From the NCBI GenBank assembly GCA_965221935.1, contig CBDCSZ010000070.1:1-64000 (forward strand): a DNA stretch of 64,000 bases. Direction: 5' to 3'. The position numbers and the translations under genes are program-made. The DNA comes from JAPOXR01 sp965221935 (GTDB lineage Bacteria; Pseudomonadota; Alphaproteobacteria; Rhodobacterales; Rhodobacteraceae). The notes beneath the pieces are model-generated. The model saw only the letters and a program-made list of their open reading frames with translations, was not told the DNA's origin and did no database searches. Shown here piece by piece: positions 54,221 to 63,767 of this stretch; the stretch's first letter is position 1; the number at the start of each line of letters is the position of its first letter.

Positions 54221-55390
54221 GATCCCTCCCTCCCTCATGCTCCGCGTCCCTACCGGCCAAGGCCGCATGGATGCGATTCGATACGCGGTCGGCGGCGTCC
54301 GTGACAGACTGGTCCGACAAGTGGACATATCGCTCGGTCGTCTCGACCATCGCATGGCCGAGCAGCTTGGCGATGGTCACCATGTCCAAGCCGTTCATGG
54401 CCGCGACCGAGGCCCAGGAGTGCCGAAGGTCATGCAGCCGCAAGCCGGGCAGTCCGGCTCGTTGCGGATGCGGTTCCATTGATACTCGATGTTGTCGATG
54501 GGCCGCGTCGGCGGACGGGCGGGAAAGAGATACGGGCTATCCGCGCTGTAGCGCGGGATGGCGTCGATGACCGCGCGCGCGGCGCTCGACAGCCACACCG
54601 TGCGTGGCCCGGATTTCGAGTCGGGGAGGAAAAGGCGCTTGTCCCTGATCCAGTCCCATTCGAGCGCGGCAATCTCGCCGAAGCGGCAGCCGGTCAGCAT
54701 CAGCAGGCGGACGATGGCGACGACGTTCGGGCACCAGAACTTGTCGCGGGTCAACACGGCGTTGAGCCGGGCTATTTCCTCCGCCGTCAGGAACCGCTCT
54801 ACGGGCTTCATCCGGTAACGCCGGGTATTCCTGCACGGGTTGGAGTTGTGGGGGCGGTATCCCCAAAGCTCGGCCATGCGCATCATCATGGACAGCACCG
54901 GCATGGCGCGGTTGGCGATGCCGGACCGGTCGCTCGTGGCGGCGAACCAGTCCCGGACCTGTTCGACCGTGATGCCGTCCACGGTCAAACCGCCGAAGGC
55001 GGGCAGGATGTCCTTGCGGACGATCCGGCTATTTGTCTCTCGGGTCCGGGGCTTCCAGCGGTGCGCCTGACAGTCGAGGAACTCTTCGGCAAAGGCGGTC
55101 ATAGGATGCCCCGGAGTGCGGGGGCCGCTGTCCTCCCTTGCCGGTTCGATGTAGCTGGCGATCAGCCTGCGGGCCTCGCGCCGCGCCTCGGGGATCGTCA
55201 TGGCCTCGGCGCTGCCGATGGTGGCGTAGCGCCTGCGCCCGCGCACCATGCGGGCGGGGAAGTAGGACCGGACTCCGGTGGGCTGGATCGCCAGCGCGAG
55301 TCCGGTCACCATGTCATCGCGGACTTCGTACTTCGTCGCTCGGGGTTTGGCGGCGCGGATACGCCGGGCGAAGGTGGATTTCTCGGCCAT
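54207..55390 (-). pseudogene. Tyrosine integrase B, single-base frameshift
   Basis: From ATG 55390: FARRIRAAKPRATKYEVRDD, a core-binding domain (AEEFLDCQAHRWKPRTRETN), then LLMLTGCRFGEIAALEWDWI with the first catalytic Arg and DSKSGPRTVWLS. One G is missing near 54455-54463; after it the next frame gives LRLHDLRHSWASVAAMNGLD (HxxR), MVTIAKLLGHAMVETTERYV (GH and Tyr). A one-base insertion would restore a 393-residue integrase with all R-K-H-R-H-Y residues. Two overlapping integrases in tandem occur in some islands. Confidence 0.8.
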
Positions 55391-55765
55391 GGTCGCGGCT
55401 CCCTGTTCGGGCCGCGCGGCTGAGCGGTAGTACAGGAAGCAGCCGCGGCGGCGTTTCGTCGGGGAAGCCGCGCGGCGGCACGGGACAAGACGGGCCGTAA
55501 GGCCCCGTAGTCACGGGATTTTCTGTCCGTTCATGCGGTGGCGGACGTTCGCGGAAAGGGCACCAGAGGTGCGTCGGGTGCGGAAGCTACAGCCTGAACA
55601 GCGGATTTGAAACTCCGGATCCTGCGCCGGGCGCCGATCCTGCACAAGCGGCCTTTTGGAAATACAGATCTGTCCGGCTGTGCACACGCTTCGTTTGCTT
55701 TAAGGGACGCACATAAGAACAGCGCAACAGCCGAATGGCCGGAATGGTTCGGGAGAAAGTGTCGA
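55391..55765. other. Gap between integrase and argJ; likely island border
   Basis: No tRNA is recognised. The promoters of integrase B and argJ should lie here. A GC-rich inverted pattern (GGGCCGTAAGGCCC near 55491-55504) is visible. The attachment site of the island is expected in this interval but no repeat of it was found near 48.2 kb by eye. Confidence 0.4.
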
Positions 55766-57097
55766 ATGAATTCAAATGGACGGAAGATCAGCGAGCTTGA
55801 AGACAAGGTCGAGCAGCTCACCCAGCAGCTGGCCGCCTATCAGACGCATCAAAACGCCTCGGCAAGGCAAGATGCCGAGCGGCGACTCCTGAAACTCCCT
55901 GAAATCGCCGGCGCAGAGTTCTCCGCCGTGGGCGCCGGTGTCCGCTATTCAGGTCGGCCTGATGTCATGCTGGCGCGGCTTGCCGGCGGCACGCGGTTTG
56001 CCGGCCTGTTCACCAGATCCACAACCCGCGCTGCCCCGGTCCTTGACTGCGAACGCAAACTCCGCGCCGCCGCCGCCGGCTCCGATGCGGATGAACTGGC
56101 GATCCTCGTCAATTCCGGCAATGCGAACGCGTTCACAGGTGAAGCCGGCCAAAAGTCGGTGGCGGCTGTCGTTCGGGCGGTTTCCGAGCAATTCGGTCTG
56201 ACGGAACAGCGGGTGCTCACTGCCTCGACAGGTGTGATCGGAGAGCCTTTGAACACCGGCCGCATCACGCGATCGCTTGGCGATCTTCAGGAACGGCTTT
56301 CCAGTACGGGTCTGCGGGACGCGGCGCGGGCGATCCTGACCACCGACACGTTTCCCAAATCCGCTCACGCTGAGATCGAATGCGGCGGCGGACACATCGC
56401 CATCGCCGGGATCGCCAAAGGGTCGGGCATGATCGCGCCCGACATGGCGACGATGCTGGCCTTCATATTCACAGACGCGAAGATTTCTCAGCCGCTTTTG
56501 CAGTCGCTCTCGGCAGAGGCAGTCAGGGACACATTCAACGCGGTGACTGTCGACGGCGACACTTCGACCAACGACACCGTCATTATCGCCGCCACCGGCA
56601 AATCCGGCCTGCCGGAAATCCGGGAAGCGGACACGGTCTGCGGAAACTTTGCCGGGGCGCTGCGGTCGGTTATGGATTCATTGGCTGAACAAATCGTCCT
56701 CGATGGCGAGGGGGCGACCAAACTGGTTCGAATTCACATCTCCGGCGCGGTTTCGGATGAAGACGCCATGACGGTGGCAAAAGCTGTTGCCAATTCACCT
56801 CTCGTCAAGACCGCGATTGCCGGGGAAGACCCGAATTGGGGCCGGCTGGTGGCGGCGATCGGAAAGTCCGGCGCACAGCTGGACTGCGGCCGGCTGTCCA
56901 TATGGATCGGCGATCACCTTGTTGCCGAGCAGGGCTCGGTCGCGTCCGGTTATTCAGAAGCGGCGGCTGCGGCGCACATGCGGCGTGCGGAGATCGCAAT
57001 CCGCGCCGATCTCGGCATGGGCGGCGGCCGCGCCCGTGTGAGGACATGCGATCTCACCCATGGCTACGTGGCCATCAACGCAGATTACCGTTCTTGA
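55766..57097 (+). CDS. argJ: Glutamate N-acetyltransferase/ornithine acetyltransferase
   Basis: 443 residues from ATG 55766, with GGGAG upstream. After a coiled-coil-like extension of about 35 residues (ISELEDKVEQLTQQLAAYQT) the ArgJ body begins: LPEIAGAEFSAVGAGVRYSG, NSGNANAFTGEAGQKSVAAV, the self-cleavage site KGSGMIAPDMATML (nucleophile Thr), DGDTSTNDTVIIAATG, GEDPNWGRLVAAIGKSGAQL. It recycles the acetyl group between N-acetylornithine and glutamate in arginine synthesis. The N-terminal extension is unusual for ArgJ. The stop overlaps the next start (TTGA). Confidence 0.93.
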   Translation: MNSNGRKISELEDKVEQLTQQLAAYQTHQNASARQDAERRLLKLPEIAGAEFSAVGAGVRYSGRPDVMLARLAGGTRFAGLFTRSTTRAAPVLDCERKLRAAAAGSDADELAILVNSGNANAFTGEAGQKSVAAVVRAVSEQFGLTEQRVLTASTGVIGEPLNTGRITRSLGDLQERLSSTGLRDAARAILTTDTFPKSAHAEIECGGGHIAIAGIAKGSGMIAPDMATMLAFIFTDAKISQPLLQSLSAEAVRDTFNAVTVDGDTSTNDTVIIAATGKSGLPEIREADTVCGNFAGALRSVMDSLAEQIVLDGEGATKLVRIHISGAVSDEDAMTVAKAVANSPLVKTAIAGEDPNWGRLVAAIGKSGAQLDCGRLSIWIGDHLVAEQGSVASGYSEAAAAAHMRRAEIAIRADLGMGGGRARVRTCDLTHGYVAINADYRS

Positions 57098-57495
57098 ACA
57101 TCGTCCTGGTTTCCGCCGCTGCGCTGATTGACCCGGACAACAGGGTGCTGCTCGCGCAGCGTCCGGAACATGCGGAAATGGGCGGCCTCTGGGAGTATCC
57201 GGGCGGCAAGGTTGAACCCGGGGAAACGCCCGAGGCGGCTTTGCTCAGGGAGCTGCGCGAAGAGCTGTCAATCGAGACCTGGAACTCCTGTCTGGCGCCT
57301 TTGACCTTCGCCAGCCACAGCTATGACCGCTTTCATCTGCTGATGCCGCTGTTTGTCTGCCGAAAGTGGGAAGGCACACCCGAGCGCAATGCCCACCAAG
57401 AACTCAAATGGGTGCGTCCGCGGGACATTGCGCGGTATCGGATGCCGCCCGCCGATCGGCATATCGGACCCATCCTGCGCGATTGGCTGGGCTGA
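57094..57495 (+). CDS. mutT: MutT-like Nudix hydrolase
   Basis: 133 residues, TTG start at 57094 overlapping the argJ stop. NIVLVSAAALIDPDNRVLLA at the start, then the Nudix box GGKVEPGETPEAALLRELRE followed by ELS (Gx5Ex7REUxEExxU). The C-terminus (ELKWVRPRDIARYRMPPADR) fits MutT, which removes oxidised dGTP from the nucleotide pool. The argJ-mutT order is common in alphaproteobacteria. Confidence 0.9.
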   Translation: MNIVLVSAAALIDPDNRVLLAQRPEHAEMGGLWEYPGGKVEPGETPEAALLRELREELSIETWNSCLAPLTFASHSYDRFHLLMPLFVCRKWEGTPERNAHQELKWVRPRDIARYRMPPADRHIGPILRDWLG

Positions 57496-57509
57496 AGGAA
57501 AGGCCGGAC

Positions 57510-58568
57510 TTATTTGATCCAGCCGCCAAGGTTTTCGTCAATGATGCCGGCGATCATGGCCATGTGCGCATCATCAGCGTTCAGACAGGGGATGTAGAAG
57601 AACCGTTTTCCTCCCGCTTTCAGGAAGGAGTCCTTGATTTCGCGGAGAATCTCTTCAAGCGTTTCGATGCAGTCAGCGGAAAATCCGGGAGCGATGACAG
57701 CAATATTGCGGCGGCCTGCGCGGGCGAGGTTCGCGACTTCCTCAATGGTGTACGGACGGAGCCATTCTTCAGGGCCAAACCGTGACTGAAACGCTGTGAC
57801 CAGCCTGTCGCCAGGCCAGCCGAGATGTTCGGTCAGCAGGCGCGAGGTTTTGCGGCATTGGCAGTGGTAGGGGTCGCCTTCCGTCAGATATCTCTGCGGC
57901 AGTCCATGATAGGTCGCGACCACCATATCCGGAGCGAAATCCAGCCCGGCCAGGGATGAACGGACCGATTCAGCCAAAGCCGCAATATATGCTGGATGGT
58001 CGAAATACGGCGCGACTGTGCGCAGGGCGGGCTGCCATTTGACTTCCATCTCCATCAGGACCCTGAAGACAGCGTCATTGGCGGTCGCCGTCGTCGCCGC
58101 GGAATACTGCGGATACAAGGGAAAGTGCAGGATTTGCCTGCAGCCCTTGTCGAGCAGCGCGCGCAGCGCGGATTCGATTGAAGGGTTGCCGTAGCGCATG
58201 CCAAATCCGACCAGAATCCTGTCGGCGTAAGACCGGCGCAGCAAATCGCGCAGCTTGACGGTTTGCCGCTTTGTGATTGTCAGCAGCGGGCTTTCGTCGG
58301 CGTCACTGTTCCAGATGTCGCGATAGGCTTTGCCCGAACTGAACGGCCGTTTTGTCAGCACGATGAGCTGCAGGACCGGCTGCCAGCGCCACCTGGGATA
58401 GTCGATCACCCGCTTGTCGGAGAGGAACTGCGAAAGATACCGCCGCATCGGCCAGTAGGCGTAGCTGTCAGGTGTGCCGAGATTGGAGATCAGGACACCG
58501 GTCCTGTCGAAAGCGACCGGCGGATGATCGCCCGGTGCGTTGGGCGGCGCTTCAGGACCCGATGTCAC
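57510..58568 (-). CDS. hemH: Ferrochelatase
   Basis: 352 residues from GTG 58568; ATG 58637 is an alternative that would overlap the neighbouring gene. Start of fold TGVLISNLGTPDSYAYWPMR, then LSDKRVIDYPRWRWQPVLQL, GMRYGNPSIESALRALLDKG, PLYPQYSAATTATANDAVFR, ATYHGLPQRYLTEGDPYHCQ (catalytic His), TAFQSRFGPEEWLRPYT, and APGFSADCIETLEEILREIK (Glu). It inserts Fe2+ into protoporphyrin IX, the last step of haem synthesis. Convergent with mutT. Confidence 0.93.
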   Translation of the reverse strand: MTSGPEAPPNAPGDHPPVAFDRTGVLISNLGTPDSYAYWPMRRYLSQFLSDKRVIDYPRWRWQPVLQLIVLTKRPFSSGKAYRDIWNSDADESPLLTITKRQTVKLRDLLRRSYADRILVGFGMRYGNPSIESALRALLDKGCRQILHFPLYPQYSAATTATANDAVFRVLMEMEVKWQPALRTVAPYFDHPAYIAALAESVRSSLAGLDFAPDMVVATYHGLPQRYLTEGDPYHCQCRKTSRLLTEHLGWPGDRLVTAFQSRFGPEEWLRPYTIEEVANLARAGRRNIAVIAPGFSADCIETLEEILREIKDSFLKAGGKRFFYIPCLNADDAHMAMIAGIIDENLGGWIK

Positions 58569-58599
58569 GAAATCTCTCCCGCGCTTCGCCGATGGCGTT

Positions 58600-59427
58600 T
58601 CACCTCTCAAGCCTGTGTTCGACGGAAGACAGCGCATCCGCGAGGCGGGCCTCCGCCGATCCTGGTTTCAGCGGTTGCTGCTGTCCCGGGCCCGGCGACC
58701 AGCCGGTCAGAAAGGCAAGTTCAAAGGTTGCCTTCATTCTTCCTGCCTCGTCAGCATACCGCTGTGAATAAACGCGCTCCATCTCTTCGAAAAGCGCGCG
58801 CCGCGCGAATCCCCGGCTTCGGTCCGTCAGCGCATTGGTTTCTCCCATGGCCCGAAGATCGCGCAACAGGCTGTGGCCTGAGGCGTAGCTGGCCGGAACC
58901 GAGATCCGGTCGGCGACCGGCAGCGCCAGCCCGGCGCGCTGCAACAGGCCGCCATAGTCGCCGAGGCTTCCCATTGGCGCAATCCGCGGGCTGATGCCGC
59001 CGCAGACAAACGACTCCGCCTGCAGCAGTGAATCCCTGAGTTCAGTCAGCGTTTCGCCGCAGAAACACACCGCGAGCAGCAGCCCGTCAGGTTCAAGGGC
59101 AAGCCGGCACTGAACCATCTGGCCAACCGGATCATTCGCCCAGTGAAGCGCCATGGCATGCAGCACCAAATCGAAACTTCCGCGCTCAAGGTCCAGGGTT
59201 TCACTGTCCGGAACGGTCCGCGCGTCCGGGAATCCCTCGGCCCAGAACCCGGGAAAACCGGTCACGATCGCCACGTGCCGAAACGGCCTGTTGATGTCGG
59301 CAAGCTTCTGACGGACTTCCGAGAGCGCGGTCTCGTGCAGGAACAGCTCCGGCGCAAGCACGCGAAACGCCCGGCGCCGATGCAGATCGAGCGCTTTGGT
59401 GTCTGTCAAAAGGCGGGCAGCGGCCAT
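58600..59427 (-). CDS. SAM-dependent methyltransferase-like protein (NDUFAF5/BioC type)
   Basis: 275 residues. The fold start (ALDLHRRRAFRVLAPELFLH), GSFDLVLHAMALHWANDPVG (post-motif II region), EPDGLLLAVCFCGETLTELR and DYGGLLQRAGLALPVADRIS match the NDUFAF5-type family found in alphaproteobacteria and mitochondria (where it hydroxylates an arginine of complex I). The glycine-rich motif I is weak (VTGFPGFWAEGFPD), as in several family members. Ends 31 bases before the hemH GTG start. Confidence 0.72.
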   Translation of the reverse strand: MAAARLLTDTKALDLHRRRAFRVLAPELFLHETALSEVRQKLADINRPFRHVAIVTGFPGFWAEGFPDARTVPDSETLDLERGSFDLVLHAMALHWANDPVGQMVQCRLALEPDGLLLAVCFCGETLTELRDSLLQAESFVCGGISPRIAPMGSLGDYGGLLQRAGLALPVADRISVPASYASGHSLLRDLRAMGETNALTDRSRGFARRALFEEMERVYSQRYADEAGRMKATFELAFLTGWSPGPGQQQPLKPGSAEARLADALSSVEHRLER

Positions 59428-59722
59428 TGGTCATCCGTGCGCCAGTGCGGAATTGCCGTCATGCCACCATCTGGCAAGGATTAGAACAGCTGCGGCGGCG
59501 GCACGCAATGCCGAATTCTGCCGCGCGGCCCGTCGGCGCCGGTGCAATGGGTTCGGGGCATATGGCGAAAGCTCCCCAGCCTGTTCCCAGGCAACCCTGG
59601 CCATGCGGAAACTCCTGTCTGTGTTGGGGGGATTTATAGTTGAAGATTTTTCGGATATGATGGCTCGCATCAATGGGATCTGCGTCCAGCGCGCGGGGGG
59701 AGTTTCAGGGGGAACATCTAAC
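59428..59722. other. Divergent promoter region between the methyltransferase gene and the peptide-type ABC operon
   Basis: 295 bases, no gene seen; an in-frame extension of the permease ORF to 59396 has no family similarity. A relatively AT-rich patch at 59633-59660 (TTATAGTTGAAGATTTTTCG) is a candidate promoter for the ABC operon, which starts at ATG 59723. Confidence 0.4.
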
Positions 59723-60724
59723 ATGGCCGGCGTCCTCCTGATAATTCTCAAACGCCTCGCTCTCGGCATCGTGACCCTGATTGTTGTTTCTCTGCTGATA
59801 TTCGCTTCTGTGAATATGCTGCCAGGGGACTTTGCCCAGGCCATACTCGGACAGGGCGCAACGCCGGAAGCCGTCGCCGCGATACGCGAAGACCTGGGTC
59901 TGAACAAGCCGGCCGCGGTGCGTTACATCGAATGGCTGTCCGGCATTTTTGCGGGTGACTTCGGAGTCAGTTTCGCGCAGGCGAATTTCGCCGTCTATGC
60001 GGGCCAGGACGCTGCGCTAGGCGGTATCGGGTCGGTTGCCGATCAGCTGATCCCGCGTTTCAAGAACACGCTGTTTCTCGCTTCGGTTTCGGCGATCATT
60101 TCGGTCCCGCTCTCATTGGCGCTTGGAATTCTCGCGGCCCTGTTTGCAAATTCCGTCTACGACCGCGCCGTCAACATTGCGACGCTGTCTTCCATCTCTT
60201 CGCCGGAATTCTTTCTCGCCTATATCCTGATACTGTTTCTCGCGGTCCTGAATCCGGTTTTTCCGTCGCTTTCAAATATCTTCGAGGACATGCCTTTCGG
60301 CGAGCGGCTGACCCGCACAATGCTGCCGGCACTGACCCTGACACTGGTGGTCACGGCGCACATGATGCGGATGACAAGGGCGGCAATCATCAATCTCATG
60401 GCGTCGCCCTATATCGAGATGGCGCGGCTCAAGGGGGTCAACCCGCTGCGGATCATCGTGGTGCACGCGCTGCCGAATGCGCTGGCGCCCATCATCAACG
60501 TCATTGCCCTGAACCTGGCCTATCTTGTGACCGGTGTGGTCGTGGTGGAGGTTGTGTTCGTTTATCCCGGCATCGGGCAGCTGTTCGTGGACAGCGTCAA
60601 GCTGCGGGATATTCCGGTTGTGCAGGCATGTTGCCTGATTTTCGCATCCGCGTACATCCTGTTGAATCTGACGGCCGATATCTTGTCGATCCTGTCAAAC
60701 CCGCGTTTGCGGCATCCCAAATAG
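59723..60724 (+). CDS. Oligopeptide/microcin C-type ABC transporter permease (YejB/DppB)
   Basis: 333 residues. Six membrane segments; binding_protein-dependent transport motif EMARLKGVNPLRIIVVHALP (EAA loop). N-terminus ILKRLALGIVTLIVVSLLIF then ASVNMLPGDFAQAILGQGAT is the DppB/OppB/YejB TMS1 signature. First gene of the operon; the next permease starts 10 bases downstream after GGAGCGAAGCG. Confidence 0.88.
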   Translation: MAGVLLIILKRLALGIVTLIVVSLLIFASVNMLPGDFAQAILGQGATPEAVAAIREDLGLNKPAAVRYIEWLSGIFAGDFGVSFAQANFAVYAGQDAALGGIGSVADQLIPRFKNTLFLASVSAIISVPLSLALGILAALFANSVYDRAVNIATLSSISSPEFFLAYILILFLAVLNPVFPSLSNIFEDMPFGERLTRTMLPALTLTLVVTAHMMRMTRAAIINLMASPYIEMARLKGVNPLRIIVVHALPNALAPIINVIALNLAYLVTGVVVVEVVFVYPGIGQLFVDSVKLRDIPVVQACCLIFASAYILLNLTADILSILSNPRLRHPK

Positions 60725-60734
60725 GAGCGAAGCG

Positions 60735-61916
60735 GTGACTGTCTCGATCATACTCATCTGGCTGGCAGCGCTGCTGGCCGGCGGCTGGGCGTTCCGCTTT
60801 GCGGGGCAGCGCGTTCCTTGGCCTCAGGAATGGCTCAGGATCTACTTCCGCGACATGTCCTATCTCGCGGGACTGGGATTCGCGATTGGAATCTTCGCCC
60901 TGTACTGGACCTTCGTCATCTATTTTGTGTATGAAGCCCAGTTCTTCAAATGGGCTGTGCAGGGCCTGATCGTTTTTTCGGCGCTTGGCTATGCGTTTCG
61001 CCTGGCCGGACGCCATATCGGAACCGCGGCTTCGAAGAAGCTGTTCCGGCAGATGCCTGTCACCGCGGCATTCGGCATTTTCACGATTCTGATGTACGTC
61101 ATCGTTTCGGTGTTCGCCGATGTCCTGGCGCCGCACGGCCAGGCGGAGGTGTTCGACCGGATCAACGTCCTTCCCGGCGGCAATCCGGATCTTGGCGGCG
61201 ATCCCCTGTTTCCTCTCGGAACCGACCAGCTCGGGCGGGATCTGCTGTCGCGGCTCATTTTTGGGGCGCAGAACACGGTCGGTATCGCCCTTGCCACCAC
61301 GTGTCTCGCTTTCCTGATCGGCACCTCGGTCGGGTTTCTGGCAGCGGTGCTCGGCGGCTGGGTTGACCAGCTGGCATCGCGCGTTGTCGACGCGCTGATG
61401 GCGATTCCGCAGCTGATCTTCGCTCTTTTGCTGATGACAATCGCCACTGCCTGGGCGGGATCCGACAAGGTGCTGATCATGGTTTACATGGTCGTCATCA
61501 TCGCCGTGCTTGACAGCACCAGAGTTTACCGTCTGGCGCGGGCTGTCGGCCAGAACATCGTGGTGATGGACTACATCGAGGCCGCCAAAGTGCGCGGCGA
61601 AAAACTCTCATACCTGATTTTCAGGGAAATCCTGCCGAACGCGACGGCGCCGCTGCTGGCGGAGTTCGGGCTGCGCTTCTGTTTTGTGTTTCTCACCATT
61701 GCGGCGCTGTCATTTCTCGGCATCGGGATTCAGCCGCCGCTGGCCGACTGGGGCACGATGGTCCGCGATCTGGCGCAGTTCATCAATTTCGCCGCGTTCA
61801 GTCCGCTGACAGCGACACTGCCGCTGCTTGCTGCAGGCGCCATCGCACTGCTCACGGTGGCGGTCAACTTTGTGGTCGACTGGATGCTGCACCGCTCATC
61901 AGGGCTGAAGGAATAG
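60735..61916 (+). CDS. Oligopeptide-type ABC transporter permease (YejE/DppC), with extended N-terminus
   Basis: 393 residues, GTG start at 60735. The first 110 residues carry three extra membrane segments (SIILIWLAALLAGGWAFRFA, FAIGIFALYWTFVIYFVYEA). The DppC core follows: FGIFTILMYVIVSVFADVLA, FPLGTDQLGRDLLSRLIFGA, and the EAA loop YIEAAKVRGEKLSYLIFREI. Length is about 90 residues more than usual for DppC. Pairs with the upstream permease. Stops 3 bases before the ATPase start. Confidence 0.88.
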   Translation: MTVSIILIWLAALLAGGWAFRFAGQRVPWPQEWLRIYFRDMSYLAGLGFAIGIFALYWTFVIYFVYEAQFFKWAVQGLIVFSALGYAFRLAGRHIGTAASKKLFRQMPVTAAFGIFTILMYVIVSVFADVLAPHGQAEVFDRINVLPGGNPDLGGDPLFPLGTDQLGRDLLSRLIFGAQNTVGIALATTCLAFLIGTSVGFLAAVLGGWVDQLASRVVDALMAIPQLIFALLLMTIATAWAGSDKVLIMVYMVVIIAVLDSTRVYRLARAVGQNIVVMDYIEAAKVRGEKLSYLIFREILPNATAPLLAEFGLRFCFVFLTIAALSFLGIGIQPPLADWGTMVRDLAQFINFAAFSPLTATLPLLAAGAIALLTVAVNFVVDWMLHRSSGLKE

Positions 61917-61919
61917 TTT

Positions 61920-63575
61920 ATGAACGAATCCACACCGCTGGTGAAAATCCGCGGCCTCAAGATTGAGGGCCGCACAGACGAGACCTGGGTGCAGATTGTC
62001 AACGGCGTGGATCTCGAACTCAGGGCCGGCGAAGTGCTTGGTCTCATCGGAGAATCCGGTGCCGGAAAGTCAACAATCGGTCTTGCGGCGATGGGTTTCA
62101 CCCGCGAAGGCTGCCGGATTTCCGATGGCACGGTCGAGTTTGACGGCATTGACCTGGTCAATGCCGACGCGGCGACAAAGCGGTCATTGCTTGGAAAACG
62201 CATTGCCTATGTCGCGCAGTCAGCCGCCGCAAGTTTCAACCCGGCGCACACCATAATTAACCAGCACACCGAAGCCCCGACGCAGCATCGGGTCATGCCG
62301 CTGCAGGAGTCGCAAAAGGATGCGATTGATCTCTACAAAAGACTGAGGCTGCCGAATCCGGCGCAGATCGGTTTCCGGTTTCCGCACCAGGTCTCAGGCG
62401 GACAGCTGCAGCGGGCGATGACGGCAATGGCCATGTCGTGCCGGCCGGACCTGATCATTTTCGACGAACCGACAACGGCGCTTGACGTGACAACGCAGAT
62501 TGAAGTGCTTGCCGCAATCCGTGAAATTGTCGAACAGTTCAACACCGCGGCCATCTACATCACGCACGATCTTGCGGTGGTGGCCCAGATGGCAGACCGG
62601 ATCAAGGTCCTGCTCAAGGGCGATCAGGTCGAAGAAGCGCAGACCCGCACCATGCTGGACGATCCGCAGGAAGATTACACAAAATCCCTGTGGGCGGTGC
62701 GCAGCTTCAGGCGCACCCAGAAACCGCTGGCGGCAAGCAGTGAAACGCCGGTGATATCCGTCAAAGGCGTGACCGCCGGCTACGGCAAGGTCCAGGTGCT
62801 GCACGATGTCAGTTTTGACATCCACGCCGGCCGCACGGTCGCGGTTGTCGGCGAGTCAGGATCAGGAAAATCCACCGTCGCCCGGTGCATAACCGGCCTC
62901 TTGCCGCCGACGCAGGGGAGCATCGAGTTTGACGGCGACCGGCTGCCCGACACGTTTCGCAGGCGCAGCCGCAATCAGCTGCGGCAGGCCCAGATGATCT
63001 ACCAGATGGCGGACACGGCGCTAAACCCGCAAAAACCGGTTTCTGAAATCATCGGCAGGCCGGTTGAGTTCTATCTTGGACTGAAAGGGACGGAGAAACG
63101 AAAGCGCGTCGAAGCCTTGATGGAACAGATCGAAATGGATCCGGCGCTCTATATGGGCCGTCTGCCGCCGGAGCTTTCAGGCGGCCAAAAACAGCGGATC
63201 GGCATTGCGCGTTCGCTGGCGGCCGAGCCGAAATTCATCATATGCGATGAAGTCACATCCGCCCTTGACCAGCTGGTGGCTGAAGGCATCCTGAAGCTGC
63301 TGGCGAACCTGCAGGACACGCTGGGTCTATCCTACATGTTCATAACCCATGATCTGGCGACGGTGAGATCAATCGCCGACGAGGTGGTGGTGATGAAGGA
63401 AGGCCGGGTTGTCGAGGCGGGTCCCAGGGAAGAGATGTTCACACCGCCGCATCACGCGTACACGGACCTGCTGCTGAGTTCGGTGCCGGAAATGGATCCC
63501 GACTGGCTGGACCAGCTGCTGCAGCTGCGCGGTGTCGACAATATCGGCGAGGCCGCCGGCTCACACGGTCAGTAG
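61920..63575 (+). CDS. Fused ABC transporter ATPase (YejF type, two nucleotide-binding domains)
   Basis: 551 residues. First domain: Walker A GESGAGKSTIG, signature QVSGGQLQRAMTAMAM, Walker B LIIFDEPTTALDV, switch ITHDLAV. Second domain: Walker A GESGSGKSTVAR, signature ELSGGQKQRIGIARSLA, FIICDEVTSALDQ, switch FITHDLATV. Both halves appear active. Equivalent to YejF or to a DppD-DppF fusion. It drives peptide-type import with the permeases upstream. Confidence 0.92.
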   Translation: MNESTPLVKIRGLKIEGRTDETWVQIVNGVDLELRAGEVLGLIGESGAGKSTIGLAAMGFTREGCRISDGTVEFDGIDLVNADAATKRSLLGKRIAYVAQSAAASFNPAHTIINQHTEAPTQHRVMPLQESQKDAIDLYKRLRLPNPAQIGFRFPHQVSGGQLQRAMTAMAMSCRPDLIIFDEPTTALDVTTQIEVLAAIREIVEQFNTAAIYITHDLAVVAQMADRIKVLLKGDQVEEAQTRTMLDDPQEDYTKSLWAVRSFRRTQKPLAASSETPVISVKGVTAGYGKVQVLHDVSFDIHAGRTVAVVGESGSGKSTVARCITGLLPPTQGSIEFDGDRLPDTFRRRSRNQLRQAQMIYQMADTALNPQKPVSEIIGRPVEFYLGLKGTEKRKRVEALMEQIEMDPALYMGRLPPELSGGQKQRIGIARSLAAEPKFIICDEVTSALDQLVAEGILKLLANLQDTLGLSYMFITHDLATVRSIADEVVVMKEGRVVEAGPREEMFTPPHHAYTDLLLSSVPEMDPDWLDQLLQLRGVDNIGEAAGSHGQ

Positions 63576-63767
63576 ACGGCCCGGGCCGCCGGAAATCGGA
63601 AACTTCCGCCGCCGCGGCGCCGGCCCGGTCCAAACAAGTTTCGTTGCGATTGCCGCGCCGGTGTGCCATACTTGGGGCGCTGCCACAATTGTGGCCGGCC
63701 AGCATGCATTGTTGCGGCAGATCACTGCTTAGTGTGCGGCCTCGCAAGCAACACAGGAGAAACAAAA

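Noticed and set aside
55391..55765. A tRNA gene as integration site for the defence island.
   Set aside because: No cloverleaf with a GTTCRANTC-type T-loop could be recognised; no tRNA or rRNA gene was found anywhere in the window.
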